Positions 15,578 to 27,023 of a stretch of 64,000 bases of DNA are shown in pieces; positions within the stretch are counted from its first letter, which is position 1, and each line of letters opens with the position of its first letter. Location of the stretch: positions 1 to 64,000 of the forward strand of contig NZ_CANLFS010000009.1 of the NCBI RefSeq assembly GCF_947490095.1, read 5' to 3'. The translations under genes were made by a program, and so were the position numbers. A model generated the notes under the pieces. It saw nothing but the letters and a program-made list of their open reading frames with translations, had not been told where the DNA came from and did no database searches. The DNA is from an uncultured Halomonas sp. Its GTDB lineage: Bacteria; Pseudomonadota; Gammaproteobacteria; Pseudomonadales; Halomonadaceae.

Positions 15578-15651
15578 CATCGTGATACTTCAGGATATTG
15601 CAGGACAAGGCCGGGCCCGCCAGGATGGGCACCATTGTCGAGGAGAAGAGC

Positions 15652-16206
15652 ATGTCGAGATTCTGCGTCTTTCTGGGCTCGCGCGAGGGCCATGCCCCCC
15701 AGCACCTGGCCCATGCCCGTCGGCTAGGCGATGCCTTGGCGAAGCGTGGACACACCCTGGTCTACGGCGGCGCCCGCATCGGCATGATGGGCGCCCTGGC
15801 CGATGCGGCCCTGGCGGCCGGCGGCGATGTGGTCGGGGTGATGCCCGACCACCTGGTGGAGCGTGAACAGGCCCACCACGGCCTGACCGAGCTGATTCGC
15901 GTGCGCAACATGCACGAACGAAAGGCCAGCATGGCGGCCCATACCGACGCCTTTATCATGCTGCCCGGCGGCATCGGTACCCTGGAGGAATTCTTCGAGG
16001 CCTGGACATGGCACTATCTGGGGCTTCATGACAAACCCATCGGCGTGCTCGACAGCGAGGGCTTCTATGCGCCGCTGCTGAGCTTCCTCGACAATACCGT
16101 GGAGCAGGGCTTTCTCGATGCGCGCACCCGGGGCGAGCTGCTCGATGCGGCGGATCCTCTCGACCTGCTGGATGGGCTGGAGGCCCGCCTGGCCCGGCCT
16201 CGCTGA
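15652..16206 (+). CDS. LOG-family nucleoside 5'-monophosphate phosphoribohydrolase (TIGR00730)
   Basis: A 184-residue Rossmann-like protein of the LOG/lysine-decarboxylase-like family, which removes the base from (cytokinin-type) nucleoside monophosphates. The signatures are GGARIGMMG near residue 40, the RNMHERK helix, and PGGIGTLEEFFE near 106 with the catalytic Glu. Start ATG 15652 has GAGGAGAAG upstream; an upstream in-frame ATG would precede that site and is less likely. The bacterial role is unclear and may be nucleotide salvage. Confidence 0.92.
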   Translation: MSRFCVFLGSREGHAPQHLAHARRLGDALAKRGHTLVYGGARIGMMGALADAALAAGGDVVGVMPDHLVEREQAHHGLTELIRVRNMHERKASMAAHTDAFIMLPGGIGTLEEFFEAWTWHYLGLHDKPIGVLDSEGFYAPLLSFLDNTVEQGFLDARTRGELLDAADPLDLLDGLEARLARPR

Positions 16207-16233
16207 TTCGGCCCGCCGAGCCGACCCGCGACG

Positions 16234-16734
16234 TCAGGCCTCGCCGGTCAGTTCGCGGGTGCGCTGATAGGTGAGCTGCAGCAGCCGGGCATCCTCGCCG
16301 GCCCGGTGCCGGTGAATGCCCAGCTCCTCGATCACGGCCTCCTTGGTGGCGCTCCACAGCTCCAGCTGCGCCTCGCTAAGCAGCTTGCGCAACGCCTCAA
16401 GGCGGAAAGCCGGCAGCATGCCGGCATGATGGAAGAGCAGCGATAGCCAGGTGTTGTCGTACCCCCAGCTGTCGCTGTAGCAGAGCTTGAGCTCGCCGAG
16501 CTCGTCATTGAGCCACTGCGCCACCTGGCGCAACGGATAGCCTTCGCGCCGCAGGCGGGCACGGCTGATGCCATGCAGCAACTCCGCCTTGGGATCCCAG
16601 TGGGTCCATTCGGCGAGAGGCTGAATCAGAAAGGCGCAGCTGCTGCCATCGGGACGTGCCAGCCCCACCTCGATGGGGTAGCTGCCGCGCCCGAATCCGG
16701 ACGCTTCGATATCGAGCAGGGTCGGTAACGTCAC
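16234..16734 (-). CDS. DEDDh 3'-5' exonuclease-like protein
   Basis: A 166-residue DnaQ-fold nuclease. DIEASGFG gives the first acidic pair D8/E10, a second Asp lies in the DSWGYDNTW segment, and HRAGEDARLL near the C-terminus gives the His and final Asp. Free-standing proteins of this kind trim RNA or DNA 3' ends; the substrate cannot be read from the sequence. It lies 65 bp downstream of the Sel1 gene on the same strand. Confidence 0.85.
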   Translation of the reverse strand: MTLPTLLDIEASGFGRGSYPIEVGLARPDGSSCAFLIQPLAEWTHWDPKAELLHGISRARLRREGYPLRQVAQWLNDELGELKLCYSDSWGYDNTWLSLLFHHAGMLPAFRLEALRKLLSEAQLELWSATKEAVIEELGIHRHRAGEDARLLQLTYQRTRELTGEA

Positions 16735-16799
16735 GGCAGGCGGGCATCCTTAGCGGCGGAAAACAGGGAAGCGGCACCGTCGCGTCGGCGCCTTGCGGG

Positions 16800-17315
16800 T
16801 TAGTGTCGCGTCTCGGCTTCCACGCTGTCCAGTGCCCCACCGAAACCCGCGGCCTCGTCGGCCAGGCGCTGCCAGTGGGCGGCACGCTCGGCATCCACCG
16901 CCAGGTCCAGCTGCCCCTCGCGATAGGCCCGCGCCAGCCGCTGGGCGGCCAGTGGATGACCCGCCTCGCCGGCACGGGCATACCAGGTCACGGCGTGGTC
17001 GTCGCGGCTCGGGTAGAGGGCGCAACCATGCTCGTAGATCTGACCCGCCTGATACTGGGCACGGGAATCGCCGGCCTGGGCCGCCTCGAGCACATAGCGC
17101 GCACCGCGCGTCTTGTCCTGGGGCGTCCGGCCCCGATGGAACAGCATATGCCCATAGGTGGAGAGTGCCGCCGGATGACCGGCATCGGCGCAGCGCTGGA
17201 AGAGATGCATGGTCAGGCGCTGAGTCCGCGGCGAACGAGGCAGCCAGCGTGTATGGAAGAGCTGCTCCGCCAGGCGGTACTCGAGCCGGGTAAACAGAGA
17301 TGAAGCCTGTGTCAT
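16800..17315 (-). CDS. Sel1-like repeat protein
   Basis: A 171-residue protein with about three Sel1-like repeats (A-x-A-x-Y-G-x-M-x pattern at about 45-65, AQYQAGQIYEHG near 92-103, and AAQRLARAY near 120-130). Such repeats form helical hairpins that mediate protein contacts. No signal peptide is evident, so it is likely cytoplasmic. The partner is unknown. Confidence 0.8.
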   Translation of the reverse strand: MTQASSLFTRLEYRLAEQLFHTRWLPRSPRTQRLTMHLFQRCADAGHPAALSTYGHMLFHRGRTPQDKTRGARYVLEAAQAGDSRAQYQAGQIYEHGCALYPSRDDHAVTWYARAGEAGHPLAAQRLARAYREGQLDLAVDAERAAHWQRLADEAAGFGGALDSVEAETRH

Positions 17316-17523
17316 GGCCTTCTACCGAATCCTGTATCGCAAGAAAAGACACCCGGCACCACCTTGTGCGCGGCGTCTGAAGACTAACCAGCCCCGCTCC
17401 ACGGGGCGCAACGGCCGGCCAGCATACGCTCGCCTTTGCGCCGACTCAACCCTCGCCATTTGCCGCCTCGGCAGTGCCTGTCTACCATGCCGATTCACTT
17501 TCAGGATTCACGAGGACGCCAGG

Positions 17524-18555
17524 ATGCAGACGCGACCGCTAGGCGATACCGGCATCGAGGTCAGCCGCCTCTGTCTGGGCACCATGACCTTTGGCGAACA
17601 GAACAGCGAGGCCGAGGCCCACGAGCAGCTCGACCGTGCGGTGGCCTTCGGTATCAACTTTATCGACACCGCCGAGATGTACCCGGTGCCGCCGAAGGCC
17701 GACACCCAGGGGCGCACCGAGGCCTATATCGGCAGCTGGCTAAAGCACCGCGGCAGCCGCGACGACATCATCCTCGCCACCAAGGCGACGGGGCCCGGCC
17801 CCGACCATATCCGCGGCGGCCCACGACTGAGCCGCGACCACCTCCATCAGGCCATCGACGAAAGCCTCGCCCGCCTGCAGACGGACTATATCGATCTCTA
17901 CCAGCTGCACTGGCCGGAGCGGAACGCCAACTTCTTCGGAAAGCTGGGCTATGCCTACGCCGAGGAAGACGACACGACCCCGCTGGAGGAAACCCTGGCC
18001 GCCCTTAAGGAGCTGGTGGAAGCCGGCAAGATACGCGCCATCGGGCTCTCCAACGATACCCCCTGGGGCGTGATGCGTGCCTTGCACCTGGCCGAGGCCC
18101 AGGGCCTGCCACGCGTCGCCTCGGTTCAGAATCCCTATAACCTGCTCAACCGCAGCTTCGAGGTGGGCCTGGCCGAGGTCGCCCACCGCGAACGGGTGGG
18201 GCTGCTGGCCTACTCACCGCTGGCCTTCGGCATGCTCTCCGGAAAGTACCTCGATGGCGCTCGCCCCGAGGGGGCTCGCCTGACCCTGTTCGAGCGCTTC
18301 CAGCGCTACACCAACCCCCAGGCCCAGGCCGCCACCGCCGAATACGTGAAGATCGCCCGGGATGCCGACCTGGATCCGGCACGCATGGCGCTGGCCTTCG
18401 TCAACTCGCGTGACTTCCTGACCAGCAATATCATCGGCGCCACCCGCATGGCGCAACTGGAGAGCAACCTGGCCAGTGAGTCCCTGCGCCTCGACGGCGA
18501 GGTACTCGAGGCCATCGAGGACGTCCACCGCCGCTACTCCAACCCCGCGCCCTGA
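17524..18555 (+). CDS. tas: NADP(H)-dependent aldo-keto reductase Tas-like
   Basis: A 343-residue TIM-barrel oxidoreductase close to E. coli Tas in length and sequence. The aldo-keto reductase tetrad is visible: Asp and Tyr in FIDTAEMYP near 47-55, Lys in ATKATGPG near 80, and His in YQLHWPERN near 127. The family's 2'-phosphate cofactor region near the C-terminus (GATRMAQLESNLAS) is intact. The physiological substrate is unclear. ATG 17524 follows AGG closely; the longer upstream frame has no supporting site. Confidence 0.92.
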   Translation: MQTRPLGDTGIEVSRLCLGTMTFGEQNSEAEAHEQLDRAVAFGINFIDTAEMYPVPPKADTQGRTEAYIGSWLKHRGSRDDIILATKATGPGPDHIRGGPRLSRDHLHQAIDESLARLQTDYIDLYQLHWPERNANFFGKLGYAYAEEDDTTPLEETLAALKELVEAGKIRAIGLSNDTPWGVMRALHLAEAQGLPRVASVQNPYNLLNRSFEVGLAEVAHRERVGLLAYSPLAFGMLSGKYLDGARPEGARLTLFERFQRYTNPQAQAATAEYVKIARDADLDPARMALAFVNSRDFLTSNIIGATRMAQLESNLASESLRLDGEVLEAIEDVHRRYSNPAP

Positions 18556-18561
18556 GGCCGA

Positions 18562-18607
18562 TGCCCCGCCCCTCGACTATCACCTCGATAGTCCATGGAG
18601 CGGGGCA
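18562..18607. terminator. Nested perfect hairpin between tas and yaaA
   Basis: Outer arms TGCCCCGC (18562-18569) and GCGGGGCA (18600-18607) enclose inner arms GACTATC (18575-18581) and GATAGTC (18587-18593). All are perfect complements. It begins seven bases after the tas stop and ends just before the yaaA promoter. A terminator for tas is the simplest reading, although no T-run follows. Confidence 0.55.
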
Positions 18608-18611
18608 GCAT

Positions 18612-18620
18612 TGGTATACT
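18612..18620 (+). promoter_or_regulatory. Extended -10 promoter of yaaA
   Basis: TGGTATACT at 18612-18620 fits the extended -10 form TGnTATAAT and lies 32 bp before the yaaA start codon. No strong -35 is seen, as is usual for extended -10 promoters. Confidence 0.5.
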
Positions 18621-18651
18621 CATCGCTCACCCATCGGACCAGGAGCGCCCC

Positions 18652-19431
18652 ATGCTGAGCGTGATCTCGCCCGCCAAGACGCTGGATTTCGAGACCCCGG
18701 CCACCACGGCCCTGTACACCCAGCCGGATTTTCTCGAACACAGCCAGGAGCTGATCGAGATCCTGCGCGACTACTCGCCGCAGCGGCTCTCCGAGCTGAT
18801 GGGCATCAGCGACAAGCTGGCCGCCCTCAACGCCGCCCGCTACGGCGAATGGCACACCCCCTTTACGCCACACAACGCCAAGCCCGCCGCCCAGGCCTTC
18901 CAGGGCGACGTCTACGTCGGCCTCGAGGCCGACGCCTTCAGTGATGATGACAACGCCTTCGCCCAGGCGCACCTGCGCATCCTGTCGGGGCTCTATGGCC
19001 TGCTGCGCCCCCTGGACCTGATCCAGCCCTATCGCCTGGAGATGGGCACCAAACTGGAGAACCCCGCGGGCAAGGACCTCTATGCCTTCTGGAAGGCCGC
19101 CCTTTCCGCCGAGCTCGACCGCGCCGCGGCGGCCAGCGGCAGCCCGGTACTGGTCAACCTCGCCTCCAATGAATACTTCAAGGCCATCGACACCAAGCGC
19201 CTCGAGGCCCGAGTGATCACCCCGGTGTTCAAGGACGAGAAGAACGGCAAGCTCAAGATCATCAGCTTCTACGCCAAGAAGGCCCGCGGCCTGATGGCGG
19301 CCTGGATGATTCGTCAGCGACTCGACGACCCGGAGGGGCTGAAGGACTTCGATGTCGCCGGCTACGCCTATAACCCGGCGCTAAGTGAAGGCGACACCCT
19401 GGTCTTTACCCGCCCCGAAGGCGCCGCCTAA
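18652..19431 (+). CDS. yaaA: Peroxide stress protein YaaA (DUF328/UPF0246)
   Basis: A 259-residue member of the YaaA family, which lowers free intracellular iron during peroxide stress and has DNA-binding helix-hairpin-helix features. Typical segments are ISPAKTLDF at the start, [21 protein letters not shown] in the centre, and [10 protein letters not shown] followed by [13 protein letters not shown]. The length matches E. coli YaaA. In E. coli the gene is OxyR-controlled; I see no clear OxyR site here. An extended -10 lies upstream. Confidence 0.95.
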   Translation: MLSVISPAKTLDFETPATTALYTQPDFLEHSQELIEILRDYSPQRLSELMGISDKLAALNAARYGEWHTPFTPHNAKPAAQAFQGDVYVGLEADAFSDDDNAFAQAHLRILSGLYGLLRPLDLIQPYRLEMGTKLENPAGKDLYAFWKAALSAELDRAAAASGSPVLVNLASNEYFKAIDTKRLEARVITPVFKDEKNGKLKIISFYAKKARGLMAAWMIRQRLDDPEGLKDFDVAGYAYNPALSEGDTLVFTRPEGAA

Positions 19432-19480
19432 CACCAGGACAGTCCCTCGGCCACCTCGGCCATTGTCCCCGTCCCGCCTG

Positions 19481-19557
19481 GGGCTGTCCCCGGCCGAGTC
19501 ATCAGGTCGGTGTTGATGCTCTTCACCGACATCGGCGCCACTGCCGGGGACAGTCCC
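19481..19557. repeat. Inverted-repeat element downstream of yaaA
   Basis: The arms GGGCTGTCCCCGGC (19481-19494) and GCCGGGGACAGTCCC (19543-19557) are complementary apart from one base. Inside them GTCGGTG (19506-19512) pairs with CACCGAC (19524-19530). Additional dagtccc/gtcccc words occur just upstream. This nested palindrome of about 77 bp between convergent genes resembles a REP or small MITE and could also end transcription from both sides. Confidence 0.6.
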
Positions 19558-19592
19558 TATATCGCGCCCCTACGAAATGGGATGGCCTGGAT

Positions 19593-20168
19593 CTAGTCAA
19601 ACACCAGCGGGCGGGCGGAGCGCCTCTTGAGAAAGTCGCGGTGGGCCTGCTTGAAGCGTTCGTCGTCGCAGCGCTGCAGCCATTCGTAGGCCACCATATC
19701 GGCGCTTACCGCCACGGCGCCGGCCTGCACCATGCGCTCCCTGGCCAGGCGGGCTTCCGCGGCACGGCGGCTGACGCAGGCCTCGCTGAGCCAGTAGACC
19801 TCGAGGCCCGCCTCCCGAAGCCCGAGGCCGGTCTGCAGGACACAGATATGCGCCTCGCTGCCACACAGCACCACCTGACGCTTGCCGCTCTGCTCGAGCG
19901 CCGTCATGAACTCCCGGTTCGCGCAGGCGTCGAAGGTCAGCTTCTGCCATAGCCGATGGCTCGGCAACGCCTCCAGCAGGCGGGGCTCACTGCCACCCAG
20001 CCCGTCGGGATACTGTTCGGTGACCCATACCGGCACCCCGATGGACTCGGCCAGGCCGCCCAGCCAGGTCGCCTCGTTCACGGCCTGGTCGGCATTCGCG
20101 ACCACCGGTAACAGTCCCGCCTGCAGGTCGACGATCAATAGCAGGCTCTCTTCACGTTTCAGGCGCAT
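19593..20168 (-). CDS. Isochorismatase-family cysteine hydrolase
   Basis: A 191-residue cysteine hydrolase of the isochorismatase/YcaC superfamily. The catalytic triad is visible as Asp in IVDLQAGLLP near residue 17, Lys in LWQKLTFDA near 75, and Cys in GSEAHICVLQT near 110. YcaC-like members hydrolyse small amide or ester substrates; the substrate here is unknown. Start at 20168 (MRLKREES); an upstream in-frame ATG adds 23 poorly conserved residues. Confidence 0.87.
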   Translation of the reverse strand: MRLKREESLLLIVDLQAGLLPVVANADQAVNEATWLGGLAESIGVPVWVTEQYPDGLGGSEPRLLEALPSHRLWQKLTFDACANREFMTALEQSGKRQVVLCGSEAHICVLQTGLGLREAGLEVYWLSEACVSRRAAEARLARERMVQAGAVAVSADMVAYEWLQRCDDERFKQAHRDFLKRRSARPLVFD

Positions 20169-20301
20169 GGCACCCAACCCTCTTGTGCTGTGAATTGTCG
20201 TGGCGACCACCAGCATAGCCGGTAGATGGCCATTCACTCTTCACTATTTCTCCCCTACCCCTCACTATTCATCCCACCACAACACTATCGACGATACCAT
20301 C

Positions 20302-21144
20302 ATGACTTCGACACTCCGCGAGACCTCCCTGATACGCCACCTGCTGATCATCCTGGTGGCCGGCCTGCTGACCCTGGGGCCGGCGATACAAGACGCCGAG
20401 GCCCGCCGTCTGGGTGGCGGCAAGAGCTTCGGCAGCCAATCACGCAGCGTGCAACAACAGCCCTCGGCTACCCAGAACCAGGCGACGGGCTCTCGCGCCG
20501 GCCAGGGCCGCGCCGGGTCACGCATGCCCGGCATGCTGGGCGGACTGCTCGCCGGTGGCCTGCTCGCCGCGCTGTTCTTCGGCGGCGCCTTCGACGAGTT
20601 GCGGCTGATGGACATGCTGATGATGGCCGGCATCGCCTTCCTGCTCTTCCGTCTGCTGGCGCGCCGCCGGACGGCCGTGGCGGGTGGCCCCTCGCCGGCC
20701 GCCGAGACATCCTCCGCCAGCGACACCGCCCAGCCCTTCCAGGCAAGCACCGCCCCGGCCGGCGGCGCCTTCGCCAGCGAACCCGAATGGTTCGACCGCG
20801 ACCGCTTCCTCAGCGGTGCCAAGGAACACTTCATGACCCTGCAGCGCGCCTGGGACAATAACGACCTTAGCGGCATCCAGGAATACGTCACGCCGGCGCT
20901 TTACAACCTGCTGCGCGAGGAGCGCAAGCAGCACCCGGCCAATAATCGTACCGAGGTCGTTCGCCTGTTCGCCGAACTGGGCATGGTCCAGGAAAAGGGC
21001 CAGCAGGCCGAGGCGAGCGTGATCTTTCACGGCATCCTCGACGAAAATGGCGAGCACAACGAGTTCAACGAGACCTGGCACCTGACGCGCGAACTCCGTG
21101 ATGACGCGCCCTGGTATGTACAAGGCATCGAACAGAACGGCTGA
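20302..21144 (+). CDS. Tim44-like domain membrane protein
   Basis: A 280-residue protein with an N-terminal signal or anchor (hydrophobic at about 12-30), a Gly/Ser/Gln-rich linker, and two closely spaced hydrophobic segments at about 75-118. The C-terminal soluble domain from about 160 has the Tim44-like pattern (FLSGAKEHFMTLQRAWDNNDL...YVTPALYNLL). Proteins of this kind are common in proteobacteria and have no firm role. The upstream DNA carries a loose tcact/ttcac-rich stretch at 20231-20280. Confidence 0.85.
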   Translation: MTSTLRETSLIRHLLIILVAGLLTLGPAIQDAEARRLGGGKSFGSQSRSVQQQPSATQNQATGSRAGQGRAGSRMPGMLGGLLAGGLLAALFFGGAFDELRLMDMLMMAGIAFLLFRLLARRRTAVAGGPSPAAETSSASDTAQPFQASTAPAGGAFASEPEWFDRDRFLSGAKEHFMTLQRAWDNNDLSGIQEYVTPALYNLLREERKQHPANNRTEVVRLFAELGMVQEKGQQAEASVIFHGILDENGEHNEFNETWHLTRELRDDAPWYVQGIEQNG

Positions 21145-21159
21145 CGCCTCTTCCAGGAT

Positions 21160-21180
21160 CCCGGCCTGCAGCAGGCCGGG
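21160..21180 (+). terminator. Hairpin terminator after the Tim44-like gene
   Basis: CCCGGCCTG at 21160-21168 pairs perfectly with CAGGCCGGG at 21172-21180 around a three-base loop. No T-tract follows, but the stem is very stable and placed 15 bp after the stop codon. Confidence 0.6.
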
Positions 21181-21260
21181 TGATATACGCTTGATCGACA
21201 GCCGGCATCGACGGGAGATCACCACCCCCATGGCGCCGCATGACGCCGCGGCTGGCCGGG

Positions 21261-21269
21261 TGCTATGAT
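21261..21269 (+). promoter_or_regulatory. Extended -10 promoter of fabY
   Basis: TGCTATGAT at 21261-21269 fits the extended -10 pattern and lies about 53 bp before the fabY start. No other promoter-like sequence is evident between the terminator and fabY. Confidence 0.5.
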
Positions 21270-21321
21270 CCCCCATCGATGAAGTACTCGTAGACACCAA
21301 CAGCACAACGAGGAACCCGGC

Positions 21322-24031
<2,710 letters not shown>

Positions 24032-24081
24032 CGAGCCCTCTTCGGCTTCGCCACTTCGACGTCGCCACACTCGACCGACAT

Positions 24082-24103
24082 CGCCCCGCCCCTGCGCGGG
24101 GCG
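24082..24103 (+). terminator. GC-rich hairpin after the ferredoxin gene
   Basis: CGCCCCGC at 24082-24089 pairs with GCGGGGCG at 24096-24103. It ends the fabY-coaD-ferredoxin run before the MATE gene. There is no T-run, so termination strength is uncertain. Confidence 0.6.
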
Positions 24104-24163
24104 GTCACGTTATGCCCCTCGGCCGGCCATGCTGCCCGGCTTGTCACCCTCGGGAGCCCCCTC

Positions 24164-25507
24164 GTGAGCCGCTCGGACACTGCATCACCCGGGGCCGCGC
24201 GCCGGCGTATCTTGACGCTGGCCTGGCCCATCATCCTTTCCAATATCACCGTGCCGCTGCTGGGGCTGGTGGATACCGCCGTGGTCGGCCACCTGCCGGA
24301 CGCCCGCTACCTGGCGGCGGTCACCCTGGGGGCCACCCTGTTCAGCTTCCTCTACTGGGGCTTCGGCTTCCTGCGCATGGGCACGACCGGGCTCACCTCC
24401 CAGGCGGTGGGGCGCGAGAATGACTCGGATGTGCGCAACCTCCTGGGTCAGTCGCTGCTGTTGGCCGCGGGCATCGGCGTGGCCCTGGTCGTGTTCTCGC
24501 GGCCGCTGATCGCGTTGGGGCTGTGGCTGCTCGACGGCAGCGAGGCCGCCACGGTGCTGGCCGCCGAGTACGCCGGCATTCGCATCCTCTCCGCCCCGGC
24601 GGTGCTGGCCAACTACGCCATCCTCGGCTGGTTCCTGGGGCAGCAGAATTCACGGGTCACCCTGTCGATCCTGGTGCTCACCAACGGCGTCAATATCGTC
24701 CTCGACCTGGTGTTTGTCATCGGCCTCGGCATGACCAGCGATGGCGTGGCCTGGGCCACGGTGATCGCCGACTACACGGCACTGGTCTTCGGCCTGTGGC
24801 TGGTCTCGCGCCAGCTTAGATGGCTCTCGGGTAGCTTCCTGCGCAGCCGACTGCTGGCGATTGCCGCCTATGGGGAGCTGTTCTCGGTCAACGCCAACCT
24901 CTTCGTGCGCACCCTGGGGCTGCTCTTTGCCATGGCCTTCTTTACCTCGCGCGGCGCCGCCCAGGGCGACACCGTCCTCGCGGCCAATGCCGTGCTGCTG
25001 CAGTTCATCATGCTGACCAGCTACGCCCTTGACGGCTTTGCCCATGCCACCGAAGCGCTTACCGGGCGCTCGGTGGGGGCGAAACGCTGGGCGGAATTCA
25101 CCCAGGCGGTACGCGGCGCCGCCTGGTTCTCCCTGATCACCGCCGGCATCGCCTCCCTGGCCTTTGCACTGGGCGGCGACGCGCTGATCGCCCTGCTTAC
25201 CGGCCTGCCGGAGGTACGCGACACCGCCGCCATCTATCTGCCATGGATGGTCGCCATGCCGCTGATCGCGGTATGGAGCTATCTGCTGGACGGCGTCTTT
25301 ATCGGTGCCACGGCGATCCGCGAGATGCGCAACAGCATCTTTGTCGGGCTCGTCGTCTACCTGCCCGCCTGGTGGCTGGGCCAGACCCTGCTGCCCGAAG
25401 CCCTCGCCAACCATGGCCTGTGGCTCGCCTTCACGCTGTTTATGCTGACCCGCTCGGTGACGCTGATCGCCTACTACTATCAACGACGCCGCACCGACTG
25501 GTGTTAA
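24164..25507 (+). CDS. dinF: MATE-family efflux transporter (DinF-like)
   Basis: A 447-residue inner-membrane protein with twelve hydrophobic segments in the two-bundle MATE arrangement. It has the conserved N-terminal WPIILSNITVPLLGLVDT region and GLTSQAVGREN near residue 80. Length and N-terminus resemble DinF rather than NorM. MATE proteins export cationic drugs or metabolites using proton or sodium gradients; the substrate is unknown. The GTG start at 24164 follows GGGAG by about eight bases. No LexA box is apparent upstream, unlike E. coli dinF. Confidence 0.88.
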   Translation: MSRSDTASPGAARRRILTLAWPIILSNITVPLLGLVDTAVVGHLPDARYLAAVTLGATLFSFLYWGFGFLRMGTTGLTSQAVGRENDSDVRNLLGQSLLLAAGIGVALVVFSRPLIALGLWLLDGSEAATVLAAEYAGIRILSAPAVLANYAILGWFLGQQNSRVTLSILVLTNGVNIVLDLVFVIGLGMTSDGVAWATVIADYTALVFGLWLVSRQLRWLSGSFLRSRLLAIAAYGELFSVNANLFVRTLGLLFAMAFFTSRGAAQGDTVLAANAVLLQFIMLTSYALDGFAHATEALTGRSVGAKRWAEFTQAVRGAAWFSLITAGIASLAFALGGDALIALLTGLPEVRDTAAIYLPWMVAMPLIAVWSYLLDGVFIGATAIREMRNSIFVGLVVYLPAWWLGQTLLPEALANHGLWLAFTLFMLTRSVTLIAYYYQRRRTDWC

Positions 25508-25561
25508 GGCGACCAGCGGCGGCGGCCCCGGGGCATAGCCCGCCTGGACCGTTGGTGAGCG

Positions 25562-25594
25562 AATAGCGCAAGATACTGATGCTGCGCTATTTTA
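25562..25594 (+). terminator. Intrinsic terminator of dinF
   Basis: AATAGCGCA at 25562-25570 pairs perfectly with TGCGCTATT at 25583-25591, followed by TTA. It lies 55 bp after the stop codon. Confidence 0.65.
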
Positions 25595-25646
25595 TGTAAT
25601 GAACCTCCCATAGCATCCATAACATCCATAACAGCAAGGGATCACC

Positions 25647-26957
25647 ATGCTCAAGGCTCTCTCCAGACCAGCGGTCAAGCTGGTCGAACGCTATCTTCCC
25701 GACCCTTATATCTTCGTGCTGCTGCTGACGGTTATCGCCGCCGCCGCCGCCATCGCCGTGGAACGCCAGACGCCGCTGGCGGTGATGCGCATGTGGGGAG
25801 ACGGCTTCTGGAACCTGCTGACCTTCTCGATGCAGATGCTGCTGGTGCTGGTCACCGGCTATATGCTGGCCAGCTCTCCCCCCGTGAAGAAGCTGCTCCA
25901 GCGCCTTGCCGCCCTCGCCAAGGGCCCCGGCGGCGCCATCCTGCTGGTCACCTATGTGTCGTTGGCGGCAAGCTGGATCAACTGGGGCTTCGGCCTGGTG
26001 GTGGGGGCGCTGTTCGCCAAGGAGCTGGCGCGCCTGATCCGCGTCGACTACCGCCTGCTGGTAGCCAGCGCCTACTCCGGCTTTATCGTCTGGCATGGCG
26101 GCCTGGCCGGCTCGGTGCCGCTGACCGTCGCCACCGACGGCCACTTCAGCGCCGACCAGATCGGCGTGATCGGCACCGGCTCTACCATCTTCGCCTTCTT
26201 CAACCTGGCCATCGTGGTGATGCTGTTCATCGCCGTGCCGCTGGTCAACCGCATGATGCTGCCCGATGAAAAGGATAGCGTGTTCGTCGACCCCCAGCTG
26301 CTCGGCGATGACGAGCCATCCCGGGTACGCATTACCCGCCCCGCCGAGCGCATGGAGAACAGCGTGGTGCTGGCCTGGTTGGTGGGCATCCCGGGGCTGA
26401 TCTTCCTGGTCGACCACTTCTTCCTGCGCAGCGGCGGGCTCAACCTGAACGTGGTCAACTTCCTGTTCCTGTTCCTGGCCATCGTGCTGCACCGTACCCC
26501 GCGCAGCCTGCTGGATAGCCTCCATGAGGCGATCAAGGGCGGCGCCGGCATCGTCATCCAGTTCCCGTTCTACGCCGGGATCATGGCGATCATGGTGCAG
26601 TCGGGCCTGGCGACCAGCATGTCCGAGGCACTGGTTTCCTTCGCCACCGAGACCACCCTGCCCTTCTGGACCTTCATCAGCGCCGGCATCGTCAACCTCT
26701 TCGTGCCTTCCGGCGGCGGCCAGTGGGCCGTGCAGGCACCGGTGATGATCCCGGCCGCCCAGGCACTGGGCGTGGATATTCCGCGGATGGCCATGGCCGT
26801 GGCCTGGGGTGATGCCTGGACCAACCTGCTGCAGCCCTTCTGGGCCCTGCCGGTACTCGGCATCGCCGGGCTCAAGGCCAAGGACATCATGGGCTTCTGC
26901 CTGATCCAGCTGCTGATCACCGGGGTGCTGATCTCCATCGGCCTGACCTGGTTCTGA
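25647..26957 (+). CDS. Short-chain fatty acid permease (AtoE family)
   Basis: A 436-residue membrane protein with about eleven hydrophobic segments. It matches AtoE-type short-chain fatty acid carriers through the SWINWGFGLVVGALFA and GGGQWAVQAPVMIPAA blocks. AtoE imports acetoacetate, butyrate and similar acids. No thiolase or CoA-transferase gene is adjacent, so the substrate is uncertain. The start is ATG 25647 with AAGG upstream; a small doubled word (atccataac) precedes it. Confidence 0.9.
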   Translation: MLKALSRPAVKLVERYLPDPYIFVLLLTVIAAAAAIAVERQTPLAVMRMWGDGFWNLLTFSMQMLLVLVTGYMLASSPPVKKLLQRLAALAKGPGGAILLVTYVSLAASWINWGFGLVVGALFAKELARLIRVDYRLLVASAYSGFIVWHGGLAGSVPLTVATDGHFSADQIGVIGTGSTIFAFFNLAIVVMLFIAVPLVNRMMLPDEKDSVFVDPQLLGDDEPSRVRITRPAERMENSVVLAWLVGIPGLIFLVDHFFLRSGGLNLNVVNFLFLFLAIVLHRTPRSLLDSLHEAIKGGAGIVIQFPFYAGIMAIMVQSGLATSMSEALVSFATETTLPFWTFISAGIVNLFVPSGGGQWAVQAPVMIPAAQALGVDIPRMAMAVAWGDAWTNLLQPFWALPVLGIAGLKAKDIMGFCLIQLLITGVLISIGLTWF

Positions 26958-27023
26958 CCCCCAGCCACCCTGTCCCCAGGCGGGATGGGGTGGCGCCCTG
27001 TGGATAACATCTTAGGAGACCCC

